From the NCBI GenBank assembly GCA_017633985.1, contig JAGBOF010000012.1:34662-98661 (forward strand): a stretch of DNA of 64,000 bases. The letters run 5' to 3'. A program made the position numbers and the translations under genes. The DNA comes from Bacteroidales bacterium (lineage in GTDB: Bacteria; Bacteroidota; Bacteroidia; Bacteroidales; P3). The notes beneath the pieces were generated by a model. That model was not told the DNA's origin. It worked only from the letters and a program-made list of their open reading frames with translations, and did no database searches. Position 1 is the stretch's first letter. The number at the start of each line of letters is the position of its first letter. Shown here piece by piece: positions 49,601 through 58,856 of the stretch.

Positions 49601-50856
49601 CCTATGAGGCTGACGAAAGCAATAATGCCTATTATGCTCACATATATGACGTTCCTGATGAAATAATATGGCAGACCCATCAAACACTTAAGCATGATTT
49701 AACGGAGTTTGTGAAAAAACGTTGTCAAGAAGAACTACGCAACCGCGGAGAAAACCCTGATTTGTACGTCAAAACCGTAAATGCCTTGAACGATGAGGTT
49801 CTTACCGTAGGTTTTGCACGCCGCTTTGCAACATATAAACGGGCTAATCTGTTGTTTACCGATCTAAACCGTCTGGAATCAATAGTTAACAAAGGTGTCA
49901 GGTTTATTTTTGCCGGTAAAGCGCATCCTGCCGACATACAAGGTCAGGACCTGATAAAGAATATAATCAATATTTCAAAAATGCCGCAGTTTGCAGGTAA
50001 AATCATATTTATCGAAAACTACGACATGTATGTTGCCAAACACTTAATAAGAGGCGTGGATTTGTGGCTCAATACCCCTACCCGACCTTTGGAAGCCAGC
50101 GGAACAAGTGGCGAGAAAGCCGTAATGAACGGTGTAATTAATTTTTCCGTATTGGACGGCTGGTGGGCAGAAGGATTCAAAGAAGATGCAGGATGGGCGT
50201 TAAGCGAAACGCAAACCTACAGTGACAACAATCTTCAGAATATTTTGGATGCCCAAATGATATATTCTGCTTTCGAAAACGAAATTATTCCGGCTTATTA
50301 TTCGAAAAATGACGGCGGCATACCGACTCAATGGGTTAAAATGATAAAAAATACCATTGCAAAGATTGCTCCCGAATTTACTATGAAACGCCAAACGGAT
50401 GATTATTTTGATAAATATTACAATCCTATGTTCCGCCGCACAAAGATGATGAAAGAGGATAATTTTGCCGCAGCAAAAGAATTCGCTTTGTGGAAACAAA
50501 AAATCCGTTTGTGGTGGGACAGAATGGAACTGATAAGTATTCAGGTTCCCGACACATCACAAAAAACTTTCAGTATGGATGAACGGTTCAAAGCAAAGAT
50601 TGTTTTAAATACGGGAGCAATCCAACCTGAAAATATCGGCATTGAAATGATTATTACCCACAAAGAAAACGACGCAATAGAATCTTACGACAGGATTGAA
50701 CAGTTTGAATACATAGGAGGCAAGAATCAACGTGCCGAATACGCAATTGACATACCTGTAATATCCAACGGAGTGCATGATTATGCTTTCAGGATATATC
50801 CTAAACATGATTTAATGAACTCCCGTATGGACTTACCGCTTGTAAAATGGATATAG
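46681..50856 (+). CDS. Fused glycogen synthase and alpha-glucan phosphorylase
   Basis: A single 1391-residue chain with two opposed enzymes. Residues 1 to about 560 are a GT3-type glycogen synthase ([44 protein letters not shown]). Residues about 570-1391 are a GT35 phosphorylase ([67 protein letters not shown] with the PLP lysine K1146). Both active sites look intact. The two parts are separate genes in some relatives. The fusion would keep making and breaking of glycogen in equal amounts; control must then be allosteric. Confidence 0.92.
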   Translation: [1391 protein letters not shown]

Positions 50857-50861
50857 TAAAA

Positions 50862-50947
50862 ATATGACGGCGTTAAAAAAAATTAATACGGCGTTTGAGT
50901 GAAATAAAACGTTGTTTTAATTTACTCAAACGCCGTATTAATTTTAG
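50862..50947. repeat. 21-bp module array L with a 22-bp perfect stem
   Basis: Centres at 50870, 50891, 50912 and 50933, every step exactly 21 bp. Positions 50879-50900 and 50924-50945 are perfect 22-bp reverse complements (ACTCAAACGCCGTATTAA core). The loop holds its own palindrome AAAACGTTGTTTT. It lies between the glycogen gene and sbcD, both rightward. Confidence 0.9.
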
Positions 50948-50954
50948 CATAACA

Positions 50955-52133
50955 ATGAAAGTTCTCCACACTTCGGATTGGCATTTGGGCAATGTGCTGC
51001 ACGGTTATGACAGAACCGTAAGCGAAGCATCTTTTTTAGCACAACTTGAAGATATAGTACGCTCGCAACAACCCGATTGCATGATTGTAAGCGGCGATGT
51101 GTACAATGTCCCAGCCCCTTCCTCATCGGTGCAAAAACTTTATACCGATGCCATGCTTAAAATACATAATGCCTGTAAGGACATGACAATTATAGTCATT
51201 GCGGGCAATCATGATTCACCTGCCAAATTGGAAATCGACCGCAATCTGTGGAATGCATTCAATGTCTCGGTTATCGGAGGTTTTGAAAAAACTGACGGAG
51301 CTGTAAATTTATCAAAACATGTAATAGAAATAAAGGATACGAACGGCGACATAAAGGGTTATGTAGCTGCAGTTCCGTATTTTTACCGCAGGAACTTTCC
51401 TGATTTGTTTACTTCTTTGCAACAATACATCATTGAAATAAATAAAAACAATCTGCCTGTAATCCTTTCCGCCCATGCTGCAATTACGGGCAGTGAAATA
51501 AAGAGTAACAGTATCCGTATGCAGGATATGGAATTTACGGAATTGGAAAATTTGGGTGACATCTATGATTACATCGCCCTTGGGCACATTCATTACCCGC
51601 AGACTTTGCAAAATTCTGACAAAAAAGCACGTTATTGCGGCAGTAGCATTGCCGTGTCTTTCAATGAGGAATATAAACACAGCGTTACAATTGTTAATGT
51701 CGATAAAGGAGCGCAACCTTTGATTCAAACAATTGAAATAAAAGACGAAATGCCCGTTAAAACCGTTCCGCCTGCACCTTGCCCGATTGAATCTGTATTT
51801 GAATACGTCAATGAGAACAAAGAACAGCTTAAAAACTGTTTTCTGCGGTTCAATGTAACGGTTAAAGATTTTCTTCCGCCTGATTCCAAAGAAAAATCAA
51901 CGGAAATATGCAATCAAATAGGTGCTTATTTCTGCACTTTCGATATTCACAGGCAGAAAACTTCAACAGGTGAATATGAAAACAAGATTATAACTGCCCA
52001 GGAATTAAAACAGATGACACCCGTAACCGTTGCCGAAAACTATTTAAAACAAAACGGAACGGAATTAAGCGAAGATTTCAAACAGATGATAATTCAAATA
52101 ACGCAAACGGTTAATAAGGAGACTGAATTATGA
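50955..52133 (+). CDS. sbcD: Nuclease subunit SbcD (Mre11-like)
   Basis: Metal-dependent exonuclease/endonuclease of the SbcCD complex, 392 residues with the start at 50955 (MKVLHTSDWHLGN). Metal ligands are visible in SDWHLG, VSGDVYN, AGNHDSPAK, SAHAAI and ALGHIHYPQ. SbcCD cuts DNA hairpins and cruciforms, which is of interest given the many inverted repeats in this genome. The frame opens at 50895, inside array L, but the family N-terminus starts at 50955. Its stop overlaps the sbcC start (ATGA). Confidence 0.95.
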   Translation: MKVLHTSDWHLGNVLHGYDRTVSEASFLAQLEDIVRSQQPDCMIVSGDVYNVPAPSSSVQKLYTDAMLKIHNACKDMTIIVIAGNHDSPAKLEIDRNLWNAFNVSVIGGFEKTDGAVNLSKHVIEIKDTNGDIKGYVAAVPYFYRRNFPDLFTSLQQYIIEINKNNLPVILSAHAAITGSEIKSNSIRMQDMEFTELENLGDIYDYIALGHIHYPQTLQNSDKKARYCGSSIAVSFNEEYKHSVTIVNVDKGAQPLIQTIEIKDEMPVKTVPPAPCPIESVFEYVNENKEQLKNCFLRFNVTVKDFLPPDSKEKSTEICNQIGAYFCTFDIHRQKTSTGEYENKIITAQELKQMTPVTVAENYLKQNGTELSEDFKQMIIQITQTVNKETEL

Positions 52134-55102
52134 TTTTGAAGAAACTGATCATACACAATATTGCCTCCATTGAACATGCCGAAATAGATTTTCAGGGAGA
52201 TATTTTAAGGAATGAACCTTTGTTTTTGATAACAGGCGATACGGGAAGCGGTAAAACGACGGTTTTGGATGCCGTTTGTCTGGCTCTTTACAAGACAACG
52301 CCGAGAACATACGGCAAAACAAAAGAAACTTTGTCAGGATTTACAACCTACAAAAGCAAAGACAATAAACAGGAAACCGTAAGCGTAAATGACACAAGAC
52401 TTTTGTTAAGAAGAAACACCGTATCAGCATATTCTTCTTTGGAATTTGAGGATAATGCAGGTAAAACGTATATCGCCAAATGGGAAGTAAGAAAATCCTA
52501 CAACAAAGCGGACGGAAATTTACAGGCAGCTTCGTGGGAATTGTACAATGCCTCTGACGGCGAATACTTCAGGAAAGAAACGGAGATTGAGGAGCAGATT
52601 ATAAAATGTACGGGAATGACTTTCCAGCAATTTTGCCGCACATGCATGCTTTCACAGGGAGAATTCACCAAATTTCTTAAGAGCTCGGAAAACGAAAAAA
52701 GCGACATATTGGAAAAACTTACGGGAACGGAGATATATTCAGCTATAGGACGCGGTATATTCAACACTGCAAAGCAAAAAGACATTGATTTGGAAATAAA
52801 AAATACGGAATTAAACGCCGTAAAGCTACTGTCAGAAGACGAAAAACAAGATATAAACAAAGTACTATCCGAATCCGAAAACCTATTGCAACAAAAAACG
52901 GATACACAAAACCTGTTAATCAAAAAAATCAATCATCTTACCCAACTGAACCTGCTTACTAAAGAAAAAAAAGACAAAGAAAATGAATTAAGCCGCAGTA
53001 TTGCCATCTCGGAAAGCGAAGAAATAAAAACGCAAAACCGCATTATTGATTTATGGGACAAAACCGCCGAAGTAAGAAGCAAACTAAAAGATGCGGAATA
53101 TTATAACGGACTTTTGAATAAACAAAAACAAAATGTAAGCATCTATAAAAACAGATTCCTACAACTCAATGCAGGACTAAAGTATCATGAAAACAATTTA
53201 AAGCAGCAAAAAGAAATCCACGAAGACATAGATAAAGAAATTGATAAATTACAACAGGATTTTATCAGCACAAACGAACTGAAAAATTCATTTAACGAAG
53301 CCGACATCAATGCACAATATAGACTCAAATTGGCGGTAAAGGACAATATTACGCTTTTGCTTTCCAACCTCAAGTTATTTGAAAACAACAACACACAAAA
53401 AGAAATTTGCAAAAACAAATATGACGCTGCGGTCGTGACGGATAAATCCCTGAAACAGTCTGCAGAGGAAATTACTTCAATGATTGGAAAAGCCCGCATA
53501 GTATTTAACGAAGCAGACAGTGCTTATAAAAAAATCTGCACTTCGCTTGATTTATGGGCAAAGCAAACCCGTATGAATCTTACTGCAGGTGATATCTGCC
53601 CTTTGTGCGGAAGTAAAATTGAAACAATATTTTCAGACAGCGAATTTGAGAAAATCGTATTGCCTTTGGCTGAAAAAAGACGCAAAGCCGAGGATGAACT
53701 CAATGATTTGAAATTAAAACTTGCCCAAACGGAAGATGCCCGTCAAAAAAACATAAAAGAATCCGAACGCTTGGCTGTTGAGTACGCCAAAATCACCGAT
53801 GAATGCAATAAACAGGCGGAATATTTGTATAACCTTGCGGAACAATGCGGTATTAAAACAGACAAAGGACTTTTCCAAAGCGTTATAATTCCTGTAAAAG
53901 AAGAAATACAAAAACAAACGGATGAATTATTGTCCAAAATCAATGAAATAAGCGATCTGAACAAACGTTTGTATGACATACAAAAGCAAGAAAATGTTCT
54001 CAAAAACATTAAACACGGAATTGAAACCGAACAGAATTTAATTGAAAGCTGTCTTCAAGCCAAACTTTCGTTTATTGATTCCGTCAAAGCGTGGGATAAC
54101 GAACCGTGCATGCCGCAAAAAACGGATAATTTACTTAATCTTTGGAACGGATTGCGTGATGATTTTTTCAAATGGAAGAACAATATAGATGCTTTGCGGT
54201 ATAATATTGCACAATGTGAGCAACAAATCACCGATTTCTTGAATAACCACACCGACATTACAAAAAATCAAACCGAAGCATTGTCTGCCTATAAGGACAC
54301 GGATATTGAGACAATGAAAAACGCAAAGGAAAAACTCAAAACAACAATTAACGGACTTAACGGGGCATTAAAACAAATCCAATCGCAGATAGAACAATTG
54401 CAAAAGTCGGATATTTCCCTTCAAGAGGATGAAAATATTGACGGATTGCTGATGCAAAAAGATAATATAGGAAAAGAAATTCAGCAACTGCAGATTTCAA
54501 TAGGTGCAAACCGCAGCAGACTGAAAGAAGACACCGATAACCGTTTGCTTTTTGAAGAAAAACTTAAACAAAAAGAAGTTTTGCAACAACAAAGGGACAA
54601 ATGGAAAAGTTTAAGCGATATTTTCGGATCGGCAGACGGCAAAAAATTCAGGACCATTGCCCAAGGATTTATTTTAGGTGACTTATTGGACAAAGCAAAC
54701 TATTATTTAAAACGGTTTTCCGACAGATACGAACTCTGTTGCCGCAATTCCTCCTTATCAATATATATAAAGGACAAATTTGAAGGCGGATTATTGTCTT
54801 CGGTAAACGGTTTATCGGGCGGAGAAAGCTTTATGGTATCACTTTCATTGGCTTTGGGACTTTCAAAAATGAGTTTAAATAACGCTTTTTGCGATATTCT
54901 GTTTATAGACGAAGGATTCGGAACTTTAAGCAGCCAATATCTGAATACGGTAACCGAAACGCTGGAAAAACTCCATTCTATCGGCGGTACAAGAGTGGGA
55001 ATAATTTCCCATATCAACGAACTTAAAGAACGCATACCCGTACAAATTCAGGTAAAAAGGCTGGATGCCACAAAATCTTCGGTTAAAGTGGTAAGAATGT
55101 AG
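52130..55102 (+). CDS. sbcC: SMC-like ATPase subunit SbcC (Rad50-like)
   Basis: A 990-residue ATPase partner of SbcD. Walker A GDTGSGKTT lies at residues 36-44, long coiled coils follow (about 180-480 and 510-860), and the zinc hook C490-P-L-C493 is at their turn. The ABC signature LSGGESF and Walker B DILFIDEGFGTLS (near 920-935) close the head domain. It overlaps sbcD by four bases. Complete and of normal size. Confidence 0.95.
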   Translation: MILKKLIIHNIASIEHAEIDFQGDILRNEPLFLITGDTGSGKTTVLDAVCLALYKTTPRTYGKTKETLSGFTTYKSKDNKQETVSVNDTRLLLRRNTVSAYSSLEFEDNAGKTYIAKWEVRKSYNKADGNLQAASWELYNASDGEYFRKETEIEEQIIKCTGMTFQQFCRTCMLSQGEFTKFLKSSENEKSDILEKLTGTEIYSAIGRGIFNTAKQKDIDLEIKNTELNAVKLLSEDEKQDINKVLSESENLLQQKTDTQNLLIKKINHLTQLNLLTKEKKDKENELSRSIAISESEEIKTQNRIIDLWDKTAEVRSKLKDAEYYNGLLNKQKQNVSIYKNRFLQLNAGLKYHENNLKQQKEIHEDIDKEIDKLQQDFISTNELKNSFNEADINAQYRLKLAVKDNITLLLSNLKLFENNNTQKEICKNKYDAAVVTDKSLKQSAEEITSMIGKARIVFNEADSAYKKICTSLDLWAKQTRMNLTAGDICPLCGSKIETIFSDSEFEKIVLPLAEKRRKAEDELNDLKLKLAQTEDARQKNIKESERLAVEYAKITDECNKQAEYLYNLAEQCGIKTDKGLFQSVIIPVKEEIQKQTDELLSKINEISDLNKRLYDIQKQENVLKNIKHGIETEQNLIESCLQAKLSFIDSVKAWDNEPCMPQKTDNLLNLWNGLRDDFFKWKNNIDALRYNIAQCEQQITDFLNNHTDITKNQTEALSAYKDTDIETMKNAKEKLKTTINGLNGALKQIQSQIEQLQKSDISLQEDENIDGLLMQKDNIGKEIQQLQISIGANRSRLKEDTDNRLLFEEKLKQKEVLQQQRDKWKSLSDIFGSADGKKFRTIAQGFILGDLLDKANYYLKRFSDRYELCCRNSSLSIYIKDKFEGGLLSSVNGLSGGESFMVSLSLALGLSKMSLNNAFCDILFIDEGFGTLSSQYLNTVTETLEKLHSIGGTRVGIISHINELKERIPVQIQVKRLDATKSSVKVVRM

Positions 55103-55175
55103 CAATTTACCCGCATAAAAAGGCAAAATAAAGCGGCAAAATATCTGATTAAAAATCACGCTGTTACAAAAGGCA

Positions 55176-55262
55176 AAAATAAAACGCCGTTTCAGTAAAT
55201 TTTTAAGGCGTTTTATTTTATTAATCACGCAGAATAATTTCTTAAAACGCCGTCTTATTTTT
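55176..55262. repeat. 21-bp module array M, sbcC/bamD junction
   Basis: Four modules with centres 55187, 55208, 55229 and 55250, exactly 21 bp apart. AAAATAAAACGCC (55176-55188) and GGCGTTTTATTTT (55207-55219) form a perfect 13-bp stem. The stretch before it (55110-55175) contains looser GGCAAAATA-type repeats; no gene was seen in the 260-base gap. Confidence 0.86.
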
Positions 55263-55300
55263 ACAAAGAATTTTATCGGAAATAAAATAACTTGCATTGT

Positions 55301-55334
55301 TTTTGCGTTAAATGATAAAAATTCACTAAATTTG
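55301..55334 (+). promoter_or_regulatory. Promoter of the bamD unit
   Basis: TTTTG (55301-55305), a 21-base spacer and TAAATTTG (55327-55334) lie 31 bases before the GTG start of bamD. Confidence 0.65.
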
Positions 55335-55365
55335 CAAAAATTTTACGGATAAAGATTTTAAGATT

Positions 55366-56214
55366 GTGAAGAATATAGAAATAAAAGCAAAGTTAAATGT
55401 CTTATATCGTTTAATTGCTTTTTGCGGTATTGTTTTTGTGATGGGTGCCTGCCAAAGTTCCCAGAAAAAACTGCTTAAAAGCAATGACAACGAAAAAAAA
55501 TACGAAGTTGCCGTCAAAGCTTATAATGACGGAGACTATTACAAGGCTAACCAATTGTTTGAAAACCTGATTATGTACTTCCGCGGAAGGGATAAAGCCG
55601 AAGACGTGAATATGTATTACGGCAAAAGCCTTATGGCAGGCAAAGATTACTACTCGGCTGGTTATCAATTTGAGAATTTCGTACGCTGGTTCCCTTATTC
55701 GCAAAAAACGGAAGAAGCTTTGTTCTTGTCGGCATATTGTAAGTATATGGAATCTCCCGAATATTATTTGGACCAAACGCTTACCGTTGAAAGTATGAAA
55801 GCTTTTCAGGACTATATCAACCGCTATCCGCAAGCGGAAAGGGTAAACGAGGCGAATAAATATCTTGATGAGTTGCGTATGAAGCTTATTAAGAAAGATT
55901 ATACGAATGCTTATAACTATTATAAGGTAGGGCAATATCAGGCGGCATCGGTTGCATTGAAGGATTTCATCAATAAGTACTCCGATCAGACGCAATACCG
56001 TCAGGATGCTATGTATTATATAGTTTTGGCGGATTATTATTATGCTTTTGGGTCAATTGAAGAAAAGCAGGCGGAAAGATGGAACACCATGATATTGGAT
56101 TACGAACGTTATCAAGCCCTTTTCGAGAATTTTACAGACAAAACAAAAACAGAAGACCTGAAAAAGAAATATCAATACGCTAAAACAGAAGCGGAAAGAT
56201 TGCAAAAGAATTAG
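55366..56214 (+). CDS. bamD: Outer membrane assembly lipoprotein BamD
   Basis: TPR lipoprotein of the BAM complex, 282 residues, starting at a GTG codon. The N-terminus is a lipoprotein signal with the lipobox cysteine in VMGACQS (about residue 29). The repeats YEVAVKAYNDGDYYKANQLF, YYSAGYQFENFVRWFPYS and YQAASVALKDFINKYSD are typical BamD helices. It leads bamD-rpoZ-coaBC-porD, a gene order seen across Bacteroidota. Confidence 0.93.
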   Translation: MKNIEIKAKLNVLYRLIAFCGIVFVMGACQSSQKKLLKSNDNEKKYEVAVKAYNDGDYYKANQLFENLIMYFRGRDKAEDVNMYYGKSLMAGKDYYSAGYQFENFVRWFPYSQKTEEALFLSAYCKYMESPEYYLDQTLTVESMKAFQDYINRYPQAERVNEANKYLDELRMKLIKKDYTNAYNYYKVGQYQAASVALKDFINKYSDQTQYRQDAMYYIVLADYYYAFGSIEEKQAERWNTMILDYERYQALFENFTDKTKTEDLKKKYQYAKTEAERLQKN

Positions 56215-56246
56215 TTTTAAAATCAAAATAAACAATTATATCAATA

Positions 56247-56600
56247 ATGGATTACAAAAAAATCAAAGCTGACACAAGCATTAAAACAAGAAATTTAAAC
56301 GATTTCAGCAAATTGACGACTAATGTCTATGAAACGGTTTCCATGTTATCAAAACGTGCCGACCAGATAGCAAGCGAATTGAAGAAAGAATTGCATGAAA
56401 AAATCGAAGACTTCAGAATTGAAGATAACGGCGCAGAAGAAACCTTTGAGAACAGGGAACAAATAGAAGTTTCGAGATATTACGAGCAATTGCCGAAGCC
56501 TTATTTGATGGCAATAAAGGAATACGCTGACGATACGCTTGTTTACCGCAACGAATCATTGGGACACGGCAATATAGCATCGGTTCCTAACAAACAATAA
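56247..56600 (+). CDS. rpoZ: RNA polymerase omega subunit, Bacteroidota Rpb6 type
   Basis: A 117-residue protein with the TSIKTRNLNDFSKLTTNVYETVSMLSKRADQIASELKKEL pattern of the omega/Rpb6 fold as found in Bacteroidota, where it stabilises the beta-prime subunit. The acidic segment IEDNGAEETFENREQIE and the EQLPKPYLMAIKEY end are also typical. It lies between bamD and coaBC, the usual place. No catalytic role is expected. Confidence 0.85.
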   Translation: MDYKKIKADTSIKTRNLNDFSKLTTNVYETVSMLSKRADQIASELKKELHEKIEDFRIEDNGAEETFENREQIEVSRYYEQLPKPYLMAIKEYADDTLVYRNESLGHGNIASVPNKQ

Positions 56601-56626
56601 GACGCTTTATAAAACTTAAATGTGTA

Positions 56627-57835
56627 ATGGCATCTGTATTGAGCGGCAAAAACGTTTTAATAGGTATCAGCGGAGGAATAGCTGCATACAAAGCACCTTT
56701 TCTTATAAGACTGCTTGTAAAAAAAGGCTGCAATGTAAAGGTTACCGCTACTGATAATGCCTTAAAATTCGTAACCCCGCTGACCCTGCAGACATTAAGC
56801 GGCAATACGGTGTATAACCGTATGTTTGATTTGCCTTCACAGATGACTACCGAGCACATTACACTAGCACAATGGGCTGATTGTTTTGTTATCGCCCCTG
56901 CTACTGCTGATATCATAGGCAAATATGCCTCCGGCATTGCCGATGATGCCCTTTCTACGGTGCTGTTGGCCTTTGAAAAGGATGTTTTCGTTTGTCCTGC
57001 GATGAACTCGGCGATGTATTTCAACAAATCAGTGCAGCGTAATCTGACACTGTTGCAACAAGACGGAGTTCACATCATTGACAGCGATGAAGGATTTTTG
57101 GCATGTGGCACAACAGGCAAAGGACGTATGGCAGAACCTGAAGAAATTGTAGAAAAGTTAGAACAGTTCTACGGATGTAATAATGATTTAAACGACAAAA
57201 CCGTCACAGTCACTGCGGGACCTACACGGGAAAGCATAGACAGCGTACGGTTTATATCAAACAATTCGTCAGGTAAGATGGGATTGGCTTTAGCATACAG
57301 TTTCATTAGATGCGGAGCCAAAGTAAACCTTGTTGCAGGCCCTTTATCCGAAAAAATCACGCCTTTAAAAGGTCTGAACGTTATCAATACGGTATCGGCA
57401 GAAGATATGTACAAAGCAACCGTTGATGTCTTTGACACATCTGACATCACAGTTTGCGCAGCTGCCGTTGCCGATTACACTCCTAAAGAAAAACACACGG
57501 GCAAACTAAAGAAAAAAGAAGACAATTTGCTTTTGAATCTTGTGCCTACCAAAGATATTTTGGCGGAATTGGGCAAAAGAAAGAAACCTTCGCAGATTCT
57601 TGTCGGTTTTGCACTTGAAACGGATAACGAATTGGAGAATGCGAAACTTAAACTTCTCAAAAAAAATCTGGACATGATACTTCTGAATTCTTTAAAGGAT
57701 GAAGGAGCGGGTTTTGAAGTGGACACAAACAAAGTTACGGCTGTAAAAAAATCCGGGGAAATCATTTCCATGCCTTTAAAAAGCAAAAGGGAAGTTGCCG
57801 ATGATATTGTTAATTTGATTAAAGAGTTTTTATAA
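56627..57835 (+). CDS. coaBC: Bifunctional phosphopantothenate-cysteine ligase/decarboxylase
   Basis: Two steps of coenzyme A synthesis in one 402-residue chain. The N-terminal CoaC flavoprotein part (1-185) has GISGGIAAYKAP, the active-site region around EHITLAQWADCFVIAPATADIIGK and PAMNSAMY; the CoaB part (about 190-402) has VTAGPTRESIDSVRFISNNSSGKMG and AAAVADYTP. It lies 26 bases after rpoZ and 6 bases before the porD-like gene. Confidence 0.96.
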   Translation: MASVLSGKNVLIGISGGIAAYKAPFLIRLLVKKGCNVKVTATDNALKFVTPLTLQTLSGNTVYNRMFDLPSQMTTEHITLAQWADCFVIAPATADIIGKYASGIADDALSTVLLAFEKDVFVCPAMNSAMYFNKSVQRNLTLLQQDGVHIIDSDEGFLACGTTGKGRMAEPEEIVEKLEQFYGCNNDLNDKTVTVTAGPTRESIDSVRFISNNSSGKMGLALAYSFIRCGAKVNLVAGPLSEKITPLKGLNVINTVSAEDMYKATVDVFDTSDITVCAAAVADYTPKEKHTGKLKKKEDNLLLNLVPTKDILAELGKRKKPSQILVGFALETDNELENAKLKLLKKNLDMILLNSLKDEGAGFEVDTNKVTAVKKSGEIISMPLKSKREVADDIVNLIKEFL

Positions 57836-57841
57836 TCCGCC

Positions 57842-58753
57842 ATGAAGAAGTTAGTTTTGTTTATTCTGTTGACTGCCTGCACTAATTGGATTGTTACGGC
57901 ACAGGAATTCAAGATTCAAGTGAGCGTAAGTGCCGCCCAAATACAGGGATCTGATAAAGAAATATACAATACTATACAAAACACTCTTAACGGATTTGTT
58001 AATGACAGGCAATGGACCAATTACCACTACGAAGACATTGAGAAAATAGAAGGAAGTATCTCAATAAATGTCAAAGAACGCCCGACCCAGGAAGATTTCA
58101 AGGGTGAAATTTACATCCAATTACGGCGTCCTGTTTACGGTTCTACATATACGACAACTATGTTGAATACGCAGGAAAAAGACTTCCAGTTTAAATTCAT
58201 TGAAGGGCAAAATATTGAATTTGATGAGAACAATTATACCTCTAATCTGTTGTCTACAATTGCTTTCTATTTAAATTATTTTCTTGCATTGGACGGAGAC
58301 AGTTTTGCAATGAACGGCGGGGACAAGTATTTCCAGATTTGCCAAAATATAGTTACCGCTGCCCAACGCAGTCCCAATGAAGGATGGAAACGTGCCGAGA
58401 AAAACATTAACAAATATTGGATGATAGAAAATTATACCAATACTACGTACAGTGCAATGCATGACGTGTGGTATAAGTATCACCGTTTGGGACTGGATAT
58501 GCTTTCATCGGAAAACCAAACGGAAGCCAGAAACAGCATATATCTTGCATTAAAGGATTTAAAAGAAGTTAACGACGAACGCAGCGGCTTGATATGCGTA
58601 ACACAATTCATAGAAGCCAAAGCGGATGAGATTGTAAATATTTTCAAAACCGCTCCCGCTAACGAACAAAACGATGTAATCACTATAATGAAACAAATAA
58701 ATCCTGCGCAAGCTAACAAATATGAACAGATCAGCCAAACTGCCGCAAGGTAG
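57842..58753 (+). CDS. porD: DUF4835 protein, PorD of type IX secretion
   Basis: A 303-residue exported protein with a signal peptide (about 1-20, ending VTAQ). The body fits DUF4835: GFVNDRQWTNYHYEDIEKIEGSISINV, IYIQLRRPVYGSTYTTTMLN, FDENNYTSNLLSTIAFYLN and ARNSIYLALKDLKEVN. The Porphyromonas gingivalis member is PorD, needed for type IX secretion and gliding-type surface export. It ends the bamD unit; recN, the common next gene, is absent. Confidence 0.85.
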   Translation: MKKLVLFILLTACTNWIVTAQEFKIQVSVSAAQIQGSDKEIYNTIQNTLNGFVNDRQWTNYHYEDIEKIEGSISINVKERPTQEDFKGEIYIQLRRPVYGSTYTTTMLNTQEKDFQFKFIEGQNIEFDENNYTSNLLSTIAFYLNYFLALDGDSFAMNGGDKYFQICQNIVTAAQRSPNEGWKRAEKNINKYWMIENYTNTTYSAMHDVWYKYHRLGLDMLSSENQTEARNSIYLALKDLKEVNDERSGLICVTQFIEAKADEIVNIFKTAPANEQNDVITIMKQINPAQANKYEQISQTAAR

Positions 58754-58770
58754 TGCAAAGTAACGGGAAT

Positions 58771-58833
58771 AAAACGGCGTTTTAATAAAATAAAACAGCG
58801 TTTTAATTTTTTTTAAAGGCTTTTTAATTTAAC
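58771..58833. repeat. 21-bp module array N, porD/aminotransferase junction
   Basis: Three modules with centres 58777, 58798 and 58819, exactly 21 bp apart. The first is the perfect AAAACGGCGTTTT palindrome; the third has lost one arm. Both flanking genes read rightward. Confidence 0.84.
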
Positions 58834-58856
58834 GAAATAAAAACATAATAAAAATA

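Noticed and set aside
53185..53499. Reverse-strand frames inside sbcC
   Set aside because: Several open frames arise because of the skewed codon use of the coiled coil; none has a promoter or family match.
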